A stretch of 64,000 nucleotides of DNA from CAVQAH01 sp963784195 (lineage in GTDB: Bacteria > Acidobacteriota > Vicinamibacteria > Vicinamibacterales > 2-12-FULL-66-21). Positions 1 through 10,132 of the stretch are shown here, piece after piece (position 1 is the first letter of the stretch; every line of letters starts with the position of its first letter). A program made the position numbers and the translations under genes. A model generated the notes under the pieces. That model saw only the letters and a program-made list of their open reading frames with translations. It ran no database searches and was not told the DNA's origin. Location of the stretch: positions 540,386-604,385 of the forward strand of contig CAWARA010000016.1 of the NCBI GenBank assembly GCA_963784195.1. The letters are read 5' to 3'.

Positions 1-1
1 C

Positions 2-1917
2 GCGACCACGTTTGCCGTCGGGTCGACGACGAACTTCATCGCTGGCGACTACGCGCTAGTCGATCAGGAGAAGGTCCTGGTCAAGTCCGTGACCAACGGG
101 ACGTCAATGATCGTCGTGCGCGCCCAGCTCGATTCGACCGCCGTGACGCATGCGTCAGGAGCACGCATCACGGACCTCAAGCCGATCAACAACGATCCGT
201 CGGTCGGGCTCAAGGAGCTCGGACCGAAAAACGCCGATTTCACGAAGCTCAACGTGATCAACACCTGCGTGCCATCGAACGTTGCGTCGAAGACGTGTCT
301 CGACGATACGAACCCGAACGCGCAAGTGGACCTGAACACCGTGTGGTTGAAAGGTGGGACGGGACCGGGGCCGGACGAGGAGGAAGACCCTAACGACCTC
401 TGGCTCTACTTCGGCTGGAGCCGTGACTCGGACAGCGGCAGCGGTCTGATCGGAGTAGAGCTCCACAAGCTGGCCGTGGACGCCGCGTGCGACTACGCTA
501 ACAAGACGGAGCAGCAGTTGAAGGACACGTGTAACCCGTTCAAGAACCGCCGCGACGGTGACATCCTCCTCCTCTGGGACCAGCAGGGCGGCGCCCGCGA
601 GGTCTACATCCGGGTGTTCGTCGAGAACCCGGAGCCGAATCCCACCCACGCCGGCGTCTGGGGCCCGCAGATCAGCCTGACGGACGAAAACAGCCCGTAC
701 CTCGGCACTGCGTTCGCCCAGTACGGCAACGGCGGGTTCCGCGGAGAGATGGCGGTGGACCTATCTAAAGGTCGTCCCGCCCACTGGCCAGGAGTGCGAA
801 TCATTCGCGAACGTCATTCCGGGAACGATCACCGGCAACTCGGATCAGGCGGACTACAAGGACATCGTGCTGAAGAAGTTCCCGCTGATCTCGAACTGCG
901 GCGGCCTGAAGATCATCAAGGACACGAATCCCGATGGCGGCACTGGGAACTTCAATTTTCTCCTTACCGGCGCATCGAGTATTTTCCCCGGCGACGTGGA
1001 CGAGGATTGCAACGATGCGGACGACCAGACTCAGTGCGCGGGGACGCTGGTCGGCGACGACGCCGAGGTCGAGATCGCGGGCCTCATCAATGGGACCTAT
1101 ACCCTGACCGAGCCCACCCTTCCCAGCGATTACGCGCTCGAATCGATCTCGTGCGTGTTGGGCGAGGACACCTACACCGGCGCAAGCTTCCCCGTCCAGA
1201 CTGGTGGGCAGACCGTCTGCACGATCACGAACACGCTGAAGACCGGCACGCTGCGAGTCACGAAGCAGATCACGAACGGCTTCGGCCTGACCTCGAACTG
1301 CCCAGACTACAAATTCAAGATCAATGGCGGGGATGATCAGACTTGGGAAGCCGACTGCAGCAACGATTACACGTTCAACGTCGGCACGCAGCACACCATC
1401 GTGGAGAACGGCGGCCTGCCTAGCGGGTTCGTGTTCGACTCGGTGACGAATTGCACGAATGTGACTATCGTCGCAAACCAGACCGTGGAGTGCATCGTCA
1501 AGAATAAGGCTACCCAAGCCACTCCGTCGCTCGTGACGGGACAGCTAATCATCCTGCACGACCGCGCGCACATCACGGGGATACGGCGGGGCGCGAACGA
1601 CGACATTACGCAGGCTGAAGCGTCGTCGGTCACCTTCGCGCTCTACAACGGCCTTGTCTGCGCGGGGAACCCAGTTGCCACCGAGACCATACCCCTCGAT
1701 TTCCCGAATGCAACCGACACGTCGATTACTGTTGGCACGGTCACTGGATTCACGTCCCCGTTCAATTCGTGCCGGGACGTTCACCCCAAGCTGGTCGTGG
1801 AAGGTAATCTACAGCGGAAATGCCTATAACTCGACATCGCCGGCAGCGACGGCTGCCTGCAACGAAGCAATCGCGGTCACGATCTCTGGTAACGGGATCA
1901 TTCCGGGCGGTAGTTAG
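2..1917 (+). CDS. Large beta-rich surface/secreted protein, 5' truncated by window edge, frameshifted
   Basis: The reading frame is already open at base 2, so the N-terminus lies outside the window. Readable sequence starts in frame 2, moves to frame 3 near 765-770 (an extra A in ctaaag restores DLSK followed by VVPPTG), and to frame 1 near 1768-1785. It ends at TAG 1915-1917. The first third (motif DPNDLWLYFGWSRDSDSG) matches the layout of the paralogue at 5530-7465. The middle has two repeats rich in Gly, Thr and Asn with paired cysteines (CTITNTL, CIVKNKA) that resemble prealbumin-like/SpaA-type beta-sandwich domains. The tail is Ig-like. The two frameshifts sit inside continuous homology and look like sequence errors. 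Function unknown; an exported structural or adhesive role is inference from composition. Confidence 0.6.
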
Positions 1918-1934
1918 TCCTCCCTGCGGAAGCG

Positions 1935-1963
1935 AAGGGCCAGCGCTTCCAGCGCTGGCCCTT
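1935..1963. terminator. Bidirectional Rho-independent terminator
   Basis: Perfect 13-bp stem AAGGGCCAGCGCT / AGCGCTGGCCCTT with a 3-nt loop TCC. It lies 17 bp after the stop of the upstream plus gene and 6 bp past the stop of the convergent protease gene. The T-run is short, so it may work better as a shared stem-loop terminator/stabiliser than as a classical one. Confidence 0.8.
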
Positions 1964-1969
1964 TCGTGT

Positions 1970-4252
1970 CTACTTGCCCTTTCCGCCGATCTTCACGGTG
2001 ACCGTGTTGCTCGGCGCCGACAGATTGCCCGCGGCGTCGACCGCAATCACTGAATAGACGTAGCTCCCGGCAGCCAAGCCTGTGACGACCCAGGTCCTGG
2101 AGGTGGTGGTGCCGACGCGGCACGCCGTTGCTGAGCACGTGATATCCCGTCACACCGACGTTGTCCGTCGCGGCTCTCCACGAAAGCGTAATCTGCTTGG
2201 CCTTGACCATCGCGACAAGGCCGGTTGGACTACTCGGCGGCACCGTATCCTGCGCTGCCACGACGCTATAACTCGCATTCGCAGAAGTGCTGTGAGCCGG
2301 GTTGACCCCGTCAGAAATCGTGGCAGAAAAGCCGTATGTACCTACCGCTGCTCCTGCGGGCGGTGTCAGCGAATAAACTGCGTCGGTGCTGGCGCCCGGC
2401 GCGAGAGTGACTGACGATGGGGAAAGCGTGGCGGCCGCACCATTGGGCGCCGAAGGTGCGATCGTGAATGAGGTCTGCGGACACCCGGCTGCGTCTCTGT
2501 TGGTTACTGAGACGGAGTAAGTCAGGGTCGTCCCGGCGGGCGCGCTCTGGGCCACCGGCGAGATGGTCAACGCCGGTGCGTTCAGACACGAGGATGCGAC
2601 CGTGTACGAACCGTTGACTGCCACGTTGTGCTCGGCAACGTGCACGTCGTTCACGCTGACTGACTGGACATATGTTCCCGGCGAAGCCGTTGATGCTGAT
2701 GTCGTCGTCAACGTGGCGCGCCCTGTGTTGCCCGGCGCAATCTGCAAACTCGTGTGCGACAGCGAGCCGGTCCATCCCAACGGAGCTGTATTGGCCAGAG
2801 AAAAGACCGCGGGCGAACACGTCAAGGAGTCATTGTTCATGATCTCGAGGTCGTATCTGAGTGTCGTTCCGGGCGAACCGCTCTGGTCCTGCGGTGTCAG
2901 CGTCACAGACGGTCTCGCGGAACCGCATCCCTGCCCGAGCTGCACCCGCGCGCGCGTCGAGTCATCGTCGTGACTTATCTGCGTCACGGTGAATCCAGTC
3001 AGAGGGTCGGTGTAGGTTTCACCATCCGCGAGCATGGCGAGCAGGTAGGTATTGCCCTTCGGCCACGTCAAATCGCTTCCAGCCGTCCAGCGATGAACGC
3101 TGAGACGATCCAGATACGCGCAACACAGCTCCGTATCGAAACCGATTCCCCGTCGATAAGACAGGTAGTAGTACTCATTGGTGTCTGGCTTGAATATCTT
3201 CAGCGCTTGCGGGGCGCTCGCCGCAATCGCGTTGAGCTCGAGCGGGGCGATGCTGTAATCGCCGTCCTGTGAAATGACAGGTGCGTGCGAAGGCGGAATC
3301 CAGCCCATTTGGAATTTATGCGGCGCGCTGAGCTCTCGAAAAAGGCCGCGCCCGAGCCCCATGTAGTCTGAGCCGTCTCCGTACTCGTGGGTCGGCGATG
3401 ATGCGTGCTGCAGCCCCAGGTTGTGGCCCAGCTCGTGAGAGAAAACGTCGGGAGCATTGCAGACAAACATCCAGCTGCGACCGGGCGTTTCATCGAGTTC
3501 GGCGTAGCCTGCTGCGGGGCAGGTCTACTGGGCATGACATAGACTCTGCGCGCATATGCGTTGACGTCCACGCCGGTGTTTGCTGCAGCGGCGTTCATCG
3601 CATCCGACCACGCGACGTAGTTGCACGGATCGCTCGAGGTCACGTTTAACGAGTACGGTCCCACGACGGTACCGGTGAACGAGAGATTGCCGCCTGACAT
3701 GTGCCTGTAGAGCCCGTCGACGGACTTTCCTGATGGATTCGTAAAGAGCATGTCCTCGATTTCCGCTATCGAGCAGCTCACGTTCTTGTCCTGAAAGTTG
3801 GCCACCATGACGACCGTTGTCTGATCTCCGGCGACCGGCGGTGTCCCTTGCACGGCTGTTTGAGTACTCGTCGTCGAACTGGTCGTGGATTGAACCGTCG
3901 CATTGGACATCTGGTCTGCGAGCACGTAGATCTCGGACCCGTTCATACGGCCTGAAACCGAAACTGATAGCCCCTTCCTCCACTCTCGTGGGGGCTCCCT
4001 CTCGAGGTACACGCGGAATACTCTGTTCGACCGCTCTTCGCGGATCATATAAACGAGTTCAGAGCGCTTGTTCGCAAAATCATCGGCATAGATTGCGGAG
4101 AACTCGCCCGTGATGGTGACCGGTGTCCCTGGTTGGCGTGCTTGCTGAACTGATGAAGGCGTCTGTGCGGCCGGCGTCGCGCCGATGGCGGCGACCATCA
4201 TGAGCAACGTCGCAATGTTTTCTCCGAAGCGACACGCTCTCGAACCCCACAT
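1970..4252 (-). CDS. Secreted M11/gametolysin-like zinc metalloprotease with C-terminal beta domains, frameshifted
   Basis: The start at 4252 is supported by AGGAGA eight bases upstream and gives a signal peptide (LLMMVAAIGATPAAQ). The zinc motif HELGHNLGLQHA and a Met-turn (SDYMGLG) identify a metzincin of the M11/gametolysin type. After the catalytic domain come two NEW3/CARDB-like repeats (LTPQDQSGSPGTTL and ISPVAQSAPAGTTL) and a fibronectin type III domain (SPTGLVA...ITLSWRAATDNVGVTGY). Two frameshifts interrupt it: near 3525, between VYVMPS and the segment YAELDETPGRSW that normally precedes the zinc helix, and near 2115 in the FnIII domain. Reading through the second gives the natural end TVTVKIGGKGK at 1970. 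The shifts cancel in net length. It probably acts extracellularly; the substrate is unknown, though neighbouring surface proteins are candidates. Confidence 0.8.
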
Positions 4253-4397
4253 ACACTCTTCTCCTAACTGGCCATGGGGAATCGCGTGGAGAGCGCAGGC
4301 GTTCCCGCCAGCATCGGAAACGCATACTCTTTTGTCTCTCTTGGGAGCTGTGCAAACAGACGGAGGCAAGAACGGCACCAGGCCGTAAGCTTCTGAA

Positions 4398-4547
4398 CTA
4401 GAACGGGTTGGCCGCTATCTTAGGGTTGGCGGCCTTCAGATTGGAGGTGTTGATTACGATCTTGGCGGGTGTACCGGCCCGCGAGGCGTGGAAGTGGGGT
4501 TCAGCAACACTGTCGAGCGCGATCCCGTTCTGCTTCACCCGGTAGGC
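4398..4547 (-). pseudogene. Orphan C-terminal gene fragment
   Basis: A 49-codon minus-strand stretch is open from 4547 to a TAG at 4398-4400 and reads like the tail of a real protein (for example DSVAEPHFHASRAG and INTSNLKAANPK). An in-frame TAA lies immediately upstream, and there is no start codon or Shine-Dalgarno sequence. I do not recognise the family. It looks like the remnant of a gene whose 5' part was lost. Codon usage matches the GC-rich neighbours. Confidence 0.35.
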
Positions 4548-5529
4548 TTAAATGAATTACATTCTTGCAACACGCTCGACCAAGGCGCGAGCGCTCTTTC
4601 TCATCGTGCCGGACGCTAGAGACCGTGAGAGCCGATCGGAAGGGAATTAAAAAAACCGATGGGCTTATATATCATTCCAGGTGTATGACTTAGTACTCTC
4701 CCTTGATTGGGGATGCATCGCTGCGGAGTGGTAGCAAAATAACTGTAACTAGGGCTCGAATTCCGGATAACGAAACCGAAAGTCATCTCCGTGGCAGACT
4801 TGCAATTCCACGATAATCGCAGAGCGGGTAAGTAACAAAAATAGCTTTCCTCGTGTTTTCGCGCGATCTCTCAAGCGGAAGCGAACGGCAGGATGCAGGT
4901 CCCCCGGCAGCGCTCCCGGTGAATCGGATGGTGCTCGTGCGCGAGGACGCTCCACAGCTGTTGAGGCATTGCGTTCGTTGGAGTTGTCACTCTGACACCA
5001 GACCGCACGTTCCTTGGGCAGCGCACATAGTCGCGACCGCGGCGGTGAACGCTGAACGGTCAGCGTCAAGTCCACTGCTCACTTCCTCGCCTTGCGAAAC
5101 TGAGCTGTAAGGCAATTCCGGGTCGGCTGCACGAACAGCTCAACGCTGGACTGGCACTGTTGTTGAGAGAACGACGGTGTTTCCCACAGATCCGAACATC
5201 GCGCTGCGAGCGTTGTCGGCTAGTCATGAGTAGGTGGAAACGTCTCTTCAAACATCGTCATTGGTGACCAGGTGGGGAGGTTCACCATGCATCCAACCGG
5301 CGTCGGCTGATCGGGAATCGGCCTCAACGGCGCAGTTCATTACCTGAGTCTCAAGTCGCGGCGCGATACGGTGGCGCAGAGAAATCCTGCGCGTCGCCTC
5401 AGGGAAGATCTTTGTCGACCTGCCTCGCGTGAGCGGGTCGACGGTCGACTTGTTTTGCGGTGTTCGAGCAAGCGTTGACACCCGGAGCAGAGCGACACAA
5501 TCGCAACACGCGTCTACGGAGGTTTCGCA
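4548..5529. other. About 980 bp with no supportable gene
   Basis: Open frames here on either strand lack ribosome-binding sites, codon bias and recognisable protein features. Part of it (about 4635-4700) is notably A+T-rich for this contig. The last bases hold GGAGG seven bases before the ATG at 5530. It may contain decayed genes (see the fragment at 4398-4547) and the promoter of the downstream gene. Confidence 0.5.
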
Positions 5530-7465
5530 ATGGCTAGGAAAGTCATCGACATGGCAAGAACAGGACCGTGGGCGCAACGCTGGGCGGTCCGCGTGTCCCT
5601 CATGTTCATCGTGGCGGTGGGGCTGATCTTCGTTCGTACCCTGCTGGCGGTGCACAACACAGGCGCGTTCGAGCTGGACGGGAACGCGAGTGAGTGTTCC
5701 CTTACTGGACCGGACGACTGGGACCGGGTCTGTTACGAGGAGGCCATTAAGGAAGGCCTCGACCCCACAGATGCAACAGACCGCTGCACCGCCACTGGCG
5801 GCACCGAGATTGGTGGCGACCCGGCGATAGCCGTAGCGTGGACGGCGGAAAGCGCGCGGGCGGCCACGATCTTCACGGGCGGCGGCTCGAAGGATCCGCA
5901 GGACATCAGTGACTGGGCCTGGAAGAACGACCCGACTTGCCGGAGACGAGCTCCACGGCGGCTTGCCGGACAAGGACAACCTCCTGCACGCCTACGCAGT
6001 CCGCTACTCGCTCGCCCCCACGGCGCCTGGGCTAACGGGCCAGGGACCTGTCCGAACGGCACGGCGATATGGATGGCGACGGCAACAATCCCGAAGTAGA
6101 TGACCCGAACACACCGAACGTGGACGAGAGTGAGCTGGTATTCGACCGATCTCCGTGCGACGTGCTGTTCTTCGGCTTGGATCGCTTCGACAACAGCGGT
6201 GACGCGCAGACAGGGGTTCTGGTTCCTGCAGGACCAGGTGGGGCTCTCGACCGGAAAAAGAGCGGCGGCGGCTTTGCCTTCAGCGGCCTGCACACCCAAG
6301 GTGACCTGCTGGTCATCAGTAACTTCAGCAATGGCGGCGACAACTCGACGATCAGCGTCTACAAGTGGGATCCCACGGTCACCGGCAACCTGAGACTGCT
6401 GCGGCGAATCCACTGCGGCGAACTGCGCCACCTCTCCAGAAGGCGACCCCTTCTGCGGACTCGTGAATCCCGCGGGACTGACGACGTCGCCGTGGAGCTT
6501 CCTCGACAAGAGTGGCAACACGAACTGCGCTAAATGGCGAGTTCTACGAGGCTGGCATCAACCTGTCGCTGCTCGGCCTCGCCGGCGAGTGCTTCTCGAC
6601 CGTGGTTTCCGAGACGCGCTCCTCGACCTCAGCGACGGCGACGCTGAAGGACTTCATCATCGGACAGTTTGCGAACTGCATCCCGGGCTTGACGACTCAG
6701 GCGTCAGCCACGGGCGCTGTGGCCCCGGGTACTCCTGTAACCGATCTCGCCACGATCTTGGTAACTGGAGGCGACAACCCGCCTGATCCGACAGGTGGCG
6801 TGACGTTCTTCCTCTGCGGCCCTGGCGCCAACGGAGGAACACCGAACTGCGACGGGACTACCGGCAACGTAGGCACTCAGATCGGAACCGCAGTGACGCT
6901 AAGCAACGGGGCCTGCAACCCTGTGAGCCCGAACGACACGGATGGTTTGCGGTGCGCACGGTCGCTGAGTGTGAACGACATTAGTCAGACTGGCGCGCGA
7001 GGGCCTCTTGCCGCCGGCATTTACTGTTTCCGCGCTGAGTGGCCTGGCGATACCACCTACCCGGGTCCTTTCAGTCACACAAACACCACTACCGAGTGCT
7101 TCACGGTCTCGGTGATTTCGACGACTACCACTACGGCGCAGGATTGGCTGCCGAACGACACGGGTACTGTCACCGCGGGCTCGGCCACCAAGCTCAACGG
7201 GTCGCTAAAGTTCACCCTGCACGCCGGCGGCAACTGTACCGGGTCGGTTCTGAGACCTGCTGAAACGATCACGATCGCGAATCTGGATTCCCCCGTGACC
7301 AGAAGCACAAGCAACGGCAGCGATCCGCTTACCGCGGTTAAGGTGCTCGCAACGGCGATCGTCTCCTGGAAGGTGGAATGGGACAGCACTGATGCCGGGG
7401 TTGCGGATTCGTCGCATTGTCAGGCGACGAGTCTCACGATCAACAACCTCGGAACGATCCCGTAA
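5530..7465 (+). CDS. Large exported beta-rich protein, paralogue of the window's first gene, multiply frameshifted
   Basis: The ATG at 5530 follows GGAGG. The N-terminus has one hydrophobic segment (VSLMFIVAVGLIF) followed by AFELDGNA, typical of exported proteins of this family. The readable protein passes through several frames, with shifts near 5943, 6025, 6213, 6258, 6400 and 6525. The segments join into a coherent protein: LHAYAVRYS, FFGLDRFDNSGDAQTG, GFWFLQDQVG, FSGLHTQGDLLVISNFSN and ISVYKWDP, then an Ig-like tail with paired cysteines (VTFFLCGPG, CFRAEWPGD). It ends at TAA 7463-7465. The shifts at 6213 and 6258 are a G4 for G3 and an A5 for A6, so they are homopolymer indels. The role is unknown, probably a surface or extracellular protein. 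Confidence 0.6.
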
Positions 7466-7500
7466 CGTGGCGGCCTGAAGAACTAACTTTTGAGGACGAG

Positions 7501-7530
7501 AGGCCCCGGACGATCCGGGGCCTTTCGTTT
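7501..7530 (+). terminator. Rho-independent terminator
   Basis: A 10-bp perfect stem AGGCCCCGGA / TCCGGGGCCT with loop CGA is followed by TTCGTTT. It lies 36 bp after the stop of the 5530-7465 gene. It may also serve the minus-strand gene ending at 7593. Confidence 0.85.
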
Positions 7531-7592
7531 GTCCATGGAGGAGGGAGTTTGCAGCGCGATCGAACGAACTGCGCATGCTGGCGCCGGTAACG

Positions 7593-8006
7593 CTATGCGC
7601 CACCCACGTTGAACTGAATCGAACCAATGTCGTAGGACTTGACACCCTCGATGTAGTACAGCCGTGCGGTGCACTCCGCGGGACCCGATGTCCAGGAGCG
7701 AGAGGACAAAGTAAGCACCGAGGTCAGCGGCCACAATGCGCCGTAAACGACGTCACCGTCCTGGAAGCACACGAGCTGAACGTGGGGCTGCGTGGTCTCG
7801 GACGTCCAGACTTTGAACGTGATCTTCTCACCCCAGTCGGGTCCCTGGTTGCCGTTGTAGTCGGCCACCATGCTCCACTCGAGCGTGTAGTCTTCCGCAG
7901 TATTATTCTGGCCCTTGCCTTTGCCTTTGCCTTGCTGTCCCACTGCCGAGAGCGCAACGCCGGACGCCAGGACCACGACCGCCGCCAGGATCACCAATCG
8001 CTTCAT
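7593..8006 (-). CDS. Small secreted protein, first of three tandem paralogues
   Basis: 137 aa. The start at 8006 is set by AGGAGG just upstream and gives a clean signal peptide (MKRLVILAAVVVLASGVALS). The mature protein begins with a short Lys/Gly linker (GKGKGKG). It then carries the motif set shared with the two genes upstream of it: a D-x-N-G-N turn with P-x-W-G, TTQPHVQLVC, VVYGA, and LSS-SW followed by C-TARLYYI. Two conserved cysteines probably form a disulfide bridge. The fold looks like one all-beta domain. I do not recognise a named family. It differs from its paralogues in lacking a lipobox cysteine. Confidence 0.75.
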   Translation of the reverse strand: MKRLVILAAVVVLASGVALSAVGQQGKGKGKGQNNTAEDYTLEWSMVADYNGNQGPDWGEKITFKVWTSETTQPHVQLVCFQDGDVVYGALWPLTSVLTLSSRSWTSGPAECTARLYYIEGVKSYDIGSIQFNVGGA

Positions 8007-8218
8007 AACTCCTCCTTCAAACCGGCACGGCGTGGCTGGCTGGGGTGGGGCCACCATCTACTGTCTAGTCCTGGGCAGAACCGCAACTGATGTGCCATCC
8101 GAGTGGAATTCGGAATCCCTCAAAAACCTCAGTGAAACTGCTAGACTCCGGGCGTCATCCCTTGACGCGCCCCTCTCGCATCCGCATCTCTGAAGCTGCA
8201 ATTACAGATCTGGAATGA

Positions 8219-8244
8219 AAAGACCCCGGCGATCCGGGGTCTTT
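8219..8244 (-). terminator. Rho-independent terminator for the 8298-8753 gene
   Basis: An 11-bp stem AAAGACCCCGG / CCGGGGTCTTT with a 4-nt loop. Read on the minus strand it ends in TCTTTTCATT, a suitable T-tract, 54 bp past the stop codon. Confidence 0.85.
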
Positions 8245-8297
8245 AGTCGTGACAGTGGTGCCTTGACCCAAGGCCTTGGCGAACACTCCGCCGAGCG

Positions 8298-8753
8298 TTA
8301 CTCGTAAACGGTGAGGGTGATCGACGTGAGATCGACCGTCGACGTGACGTTGATGTAATAGAGTTTTGCAACGCAGCTCGCGGCACCCCCCTGCCATGAA
8401 TTCGAAGACAATTTCATGACCTGCGTCCACGGCCACGGATAGCTCGCGTAGTAGCCCGTTGAGGCTCCATAGACGACTTCACCGTTCTGAGAGCACGTGA
8501 GGCTGACGTGCGGCTCCGTCGTTGCCGTCGTCGAGACGTTGAACCTAACGCTGTCGCCCCAGTTGGGGAGTCCGTTTCCGTTAACGTCGTTCACCATCAC
8601 GAGCGTGAGGCTGCCACTCCCGCCGCTAGGCTTCCCTTTGGGACCGCCGTTGCCGCCACGCGCTTCCGAAGGGCTGTTGGGATTTGCTCCCCCGCTGCAC
8701 GCGATGCTTGCAACGAATATCGCCACCGATGCCAGGATCACCAACCTGCGCAT
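8298..8753 (-). CDS. Small predicted lipoprotein, second of three tandem paralogues
   Basis: 151 aa. The N-terminus MRRLVILASVAIFVASIAC ends in a lipobox (SIAC), so it is probably a lipoprotein. A Gly-rich linker (GGNGGPKGKPSGGSG) leads to a single domain with NDVNGNGLPNWGDSVRF, TTEPHVSLTCSQ, VVYGAS, YPWPWTQVMKLSS and CVAKLYYINV. Two conserved cysteines flank the core. AGGAGG precedes the start. It is 70-90 percent similar by eye to the broken gene at 9104-9601 and more distant from 7593-8006. Each copy has its own promoter space and terminator, so they are probably separate transcripts. Function unknown. Confidence 0.75.
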   Translation of the reverse strand: MRRLVILASVAIFVASIACSGGANPNSPSEARGGNGGPKGKPSGGSGSLTLVMVNDVNGNGLPNWGDSVRFNVSTTATTEPHVSLTCSQNGEVVYGASTGYYASYPWPWTQVMKLSSNSWQGGAASCVAKLYYINVTSTVDLTSITLTVYE

Positions 8754-9029
8754 AATCGCTCCTCCTCCAAGACTTCAGGTGGACGCGGGAGCTAACGTTG
8801 TTGGGGGTGCAGCGGGAGCTACTGTGGCAACGCGGAATGCCAGGCGACGCTGGCAGGCTAATCGGGCAAAAGCTTCAATGAATGGAGCGATAATGGCTGC
8901 GACAGCCGCAGTATCCCTCAGGGCGGGGAACGATTCGGCTTGAGTGAGCGAGATTACAGATCCGAAACAATTCGTTCGGGCATACAAACATGTCGGCAGT
9001 TGAATAAGCGAATGGCCGAGATTTACGGA

Positions 9030-9054
9030 AGGCCCCGAACGGGACGGGGCCTTC
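9030..9054 (-). terminator. Rho-independent terminator for the 9104-9601 gene
   Basis: Stem AAGGCCCCG / CGGGGCCTT with a 7-nt loop, 50 bp downstream of the inferred stop. The stem core is very similar to those at 7501 and 8219, as if the gene-terminator unit was duplicated together. Confidence 0.75.
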
Positions 9055-9103
9055 GATTGGCTCACGAGCGTCGAGATGGAACTGGAAGGCGGACCGATCT
9101 CCT

Positions 9104-9601
9104 TCATTGTACGCGGTGAAGCTGCATCGTCGTGATAGTGATCGTCGACGTGCACATTGATGGAATAGAGCCTCGCGACGCAACTGGCCGAACCACTCTG
9201 CCATGCGGTTGACGACAACTTCATGATTTGGGTCCAAGGCCACGGATAGCTAGCGTAGTATCCAGTCTGAGGCGCCATAGACGACCGCACCGTTCTGAGA
9301 GCACGTAACACTGACGTGCGGCTCAGTGGTGGCCGATGTCGAAACGTCGAACCTGATGCTGTCACCCCAATTCGGAAGCCCATTTCCGGTTGACATCGTT
9401 GACCATCACGAGTGTGAGGCTGCCACTGCCACCAGTACTGCCACCGCCACCAGTACCGCTACCCCCTTTACCGCCCCTGGCTTCGGTCGCCGACGGGCCG
9501 GTGACCGTGGCCGACGCTCCTTCGCTGGAGTTGTCACGCGAGCAATTCGCGCTGCTCGCAGCCAATACCACCACCGCCGCTAAAGTCACCAATTTGTGCA
9601 T
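9104..9601 (-). CDS. Small predicted lipoprotein, third tandem paralogue, frameshifted
   Basis: The start at 9601 follows GGAGGG and gives MHKLVTLAAVVVLAASSANC, a lipobox-type signal. A Gly/Ser linker leads to the same domain as in 8298-8753 (SLTLVMVNDVN, then GNGLPNWGDS in another frame, TTEPHVSVTCSQ, TGYYASYPWPWTQIMKLSS, CVARLYSINV). Shifts lie near 9391, 9270 and 9135. The final frame ends in TGA at 9104-9106. The net length is a multiple of three. Whether this copy is truly dead or reflects sequence errors cannot be told here. The high similarity to the intact copy suggests recent duplication. Confidence 0.55.
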
Positions 9602-9762
9602 GCCTCTCCCTCCTTCGAACAGCCGGTGTGGCGCTGCGAACCGGTCCCCGTCAGACCTGTCCAAGCGGCGTGGCGTACTTGATCTGTACGATCACGCGCT
9701 CCACACCCGGCGAACGACGCCCTGGGGGCGTCACGGAACACCGACGAATTAATTGGATGGAA

Positions 9763-9782
9763 CCCTCGCGAGCTCGCGAGGG
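9763..9782. repeat. Perfect 20-bp palindrome
   Basis: CCCTCGCGAGCTCGCGAGGG is identical to its own reverse complement and contains no loop. It sits in a 530-bp gene-free gap (9602-10132), 350 bp upstream of the xylulokinase. It could be a dyad operator or a cruciform. No T-run follows, so it is a poor terminator. Confidence 0.6.
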
Positions 9783-9964
9783 CATAAACACGTTAAGCAA
9801 CACCGACCGCTGCGTCAAGGCTAAAGGCAAGGTCATCAATAGTTTATGGGTTGCATACGACATCAGTTACTTAAATGACTTGTCATGATGCCGCTCCTCA
9901 TGAGCCCTGACCTTGATTTGCCGCGATGGGGGTCGTTTCTCCTTGGCAAGAAGTACACCGTGAC

Positions 9965-9992
9965 GAAAACACGCAGAATTACACGTGTTTTC
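9965..9992. repeat. Inverted repeat upstream of xylulokinase
   Basis: Arms GAAAACACG and CGTGTTTTC (9 bp, perfect) are separated by 10 bp, 140 bp before the kinase start. This is a candidate regulator site or hairpin. No other copy was noticed in the window. Confidence 0.45.
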
Positions 9993-10026
9993 AGTAAGCA
10001 GCCTACCGGTCGACGGCAGGGTTAGA

Positions 10027-10037
10027 GTAACTGTTAC
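10027..10037. promoter_or_regulatory. Operator-like palindrome upstream of xylulokinase
   Basis: GTAACTGTTAC is a perfect odd palindrome (GTAAC-T-GTTAC). Its outer GTAA...TTAC half-sites equal those of the LacI-type sites at 24263 and 24289. It lies 96 bp upstream of the kinase GTG and could bind the LacI regulator encoded at 13870. The centre differs from the CG usual in this family, so the assignment is weak. Confidence 0.35.
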
Positions 10038-10132
10038 ATCTCGTGGTCTGATGAGCTGTGTAATTCTGGAAAGAACCGCAAAACTGGCGCGCTTGTGATA
10101 GCCACGCAGGCTGCTCAAGCGGAGGAATTGAC

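Noticed and set aside
5248..5979. A 243-codon minus-strand frame before and over the 5530 gene
   Set aside because: No start signals, Cys/Arg-rich random composition, and it overlaps the supported plus-strand gene.
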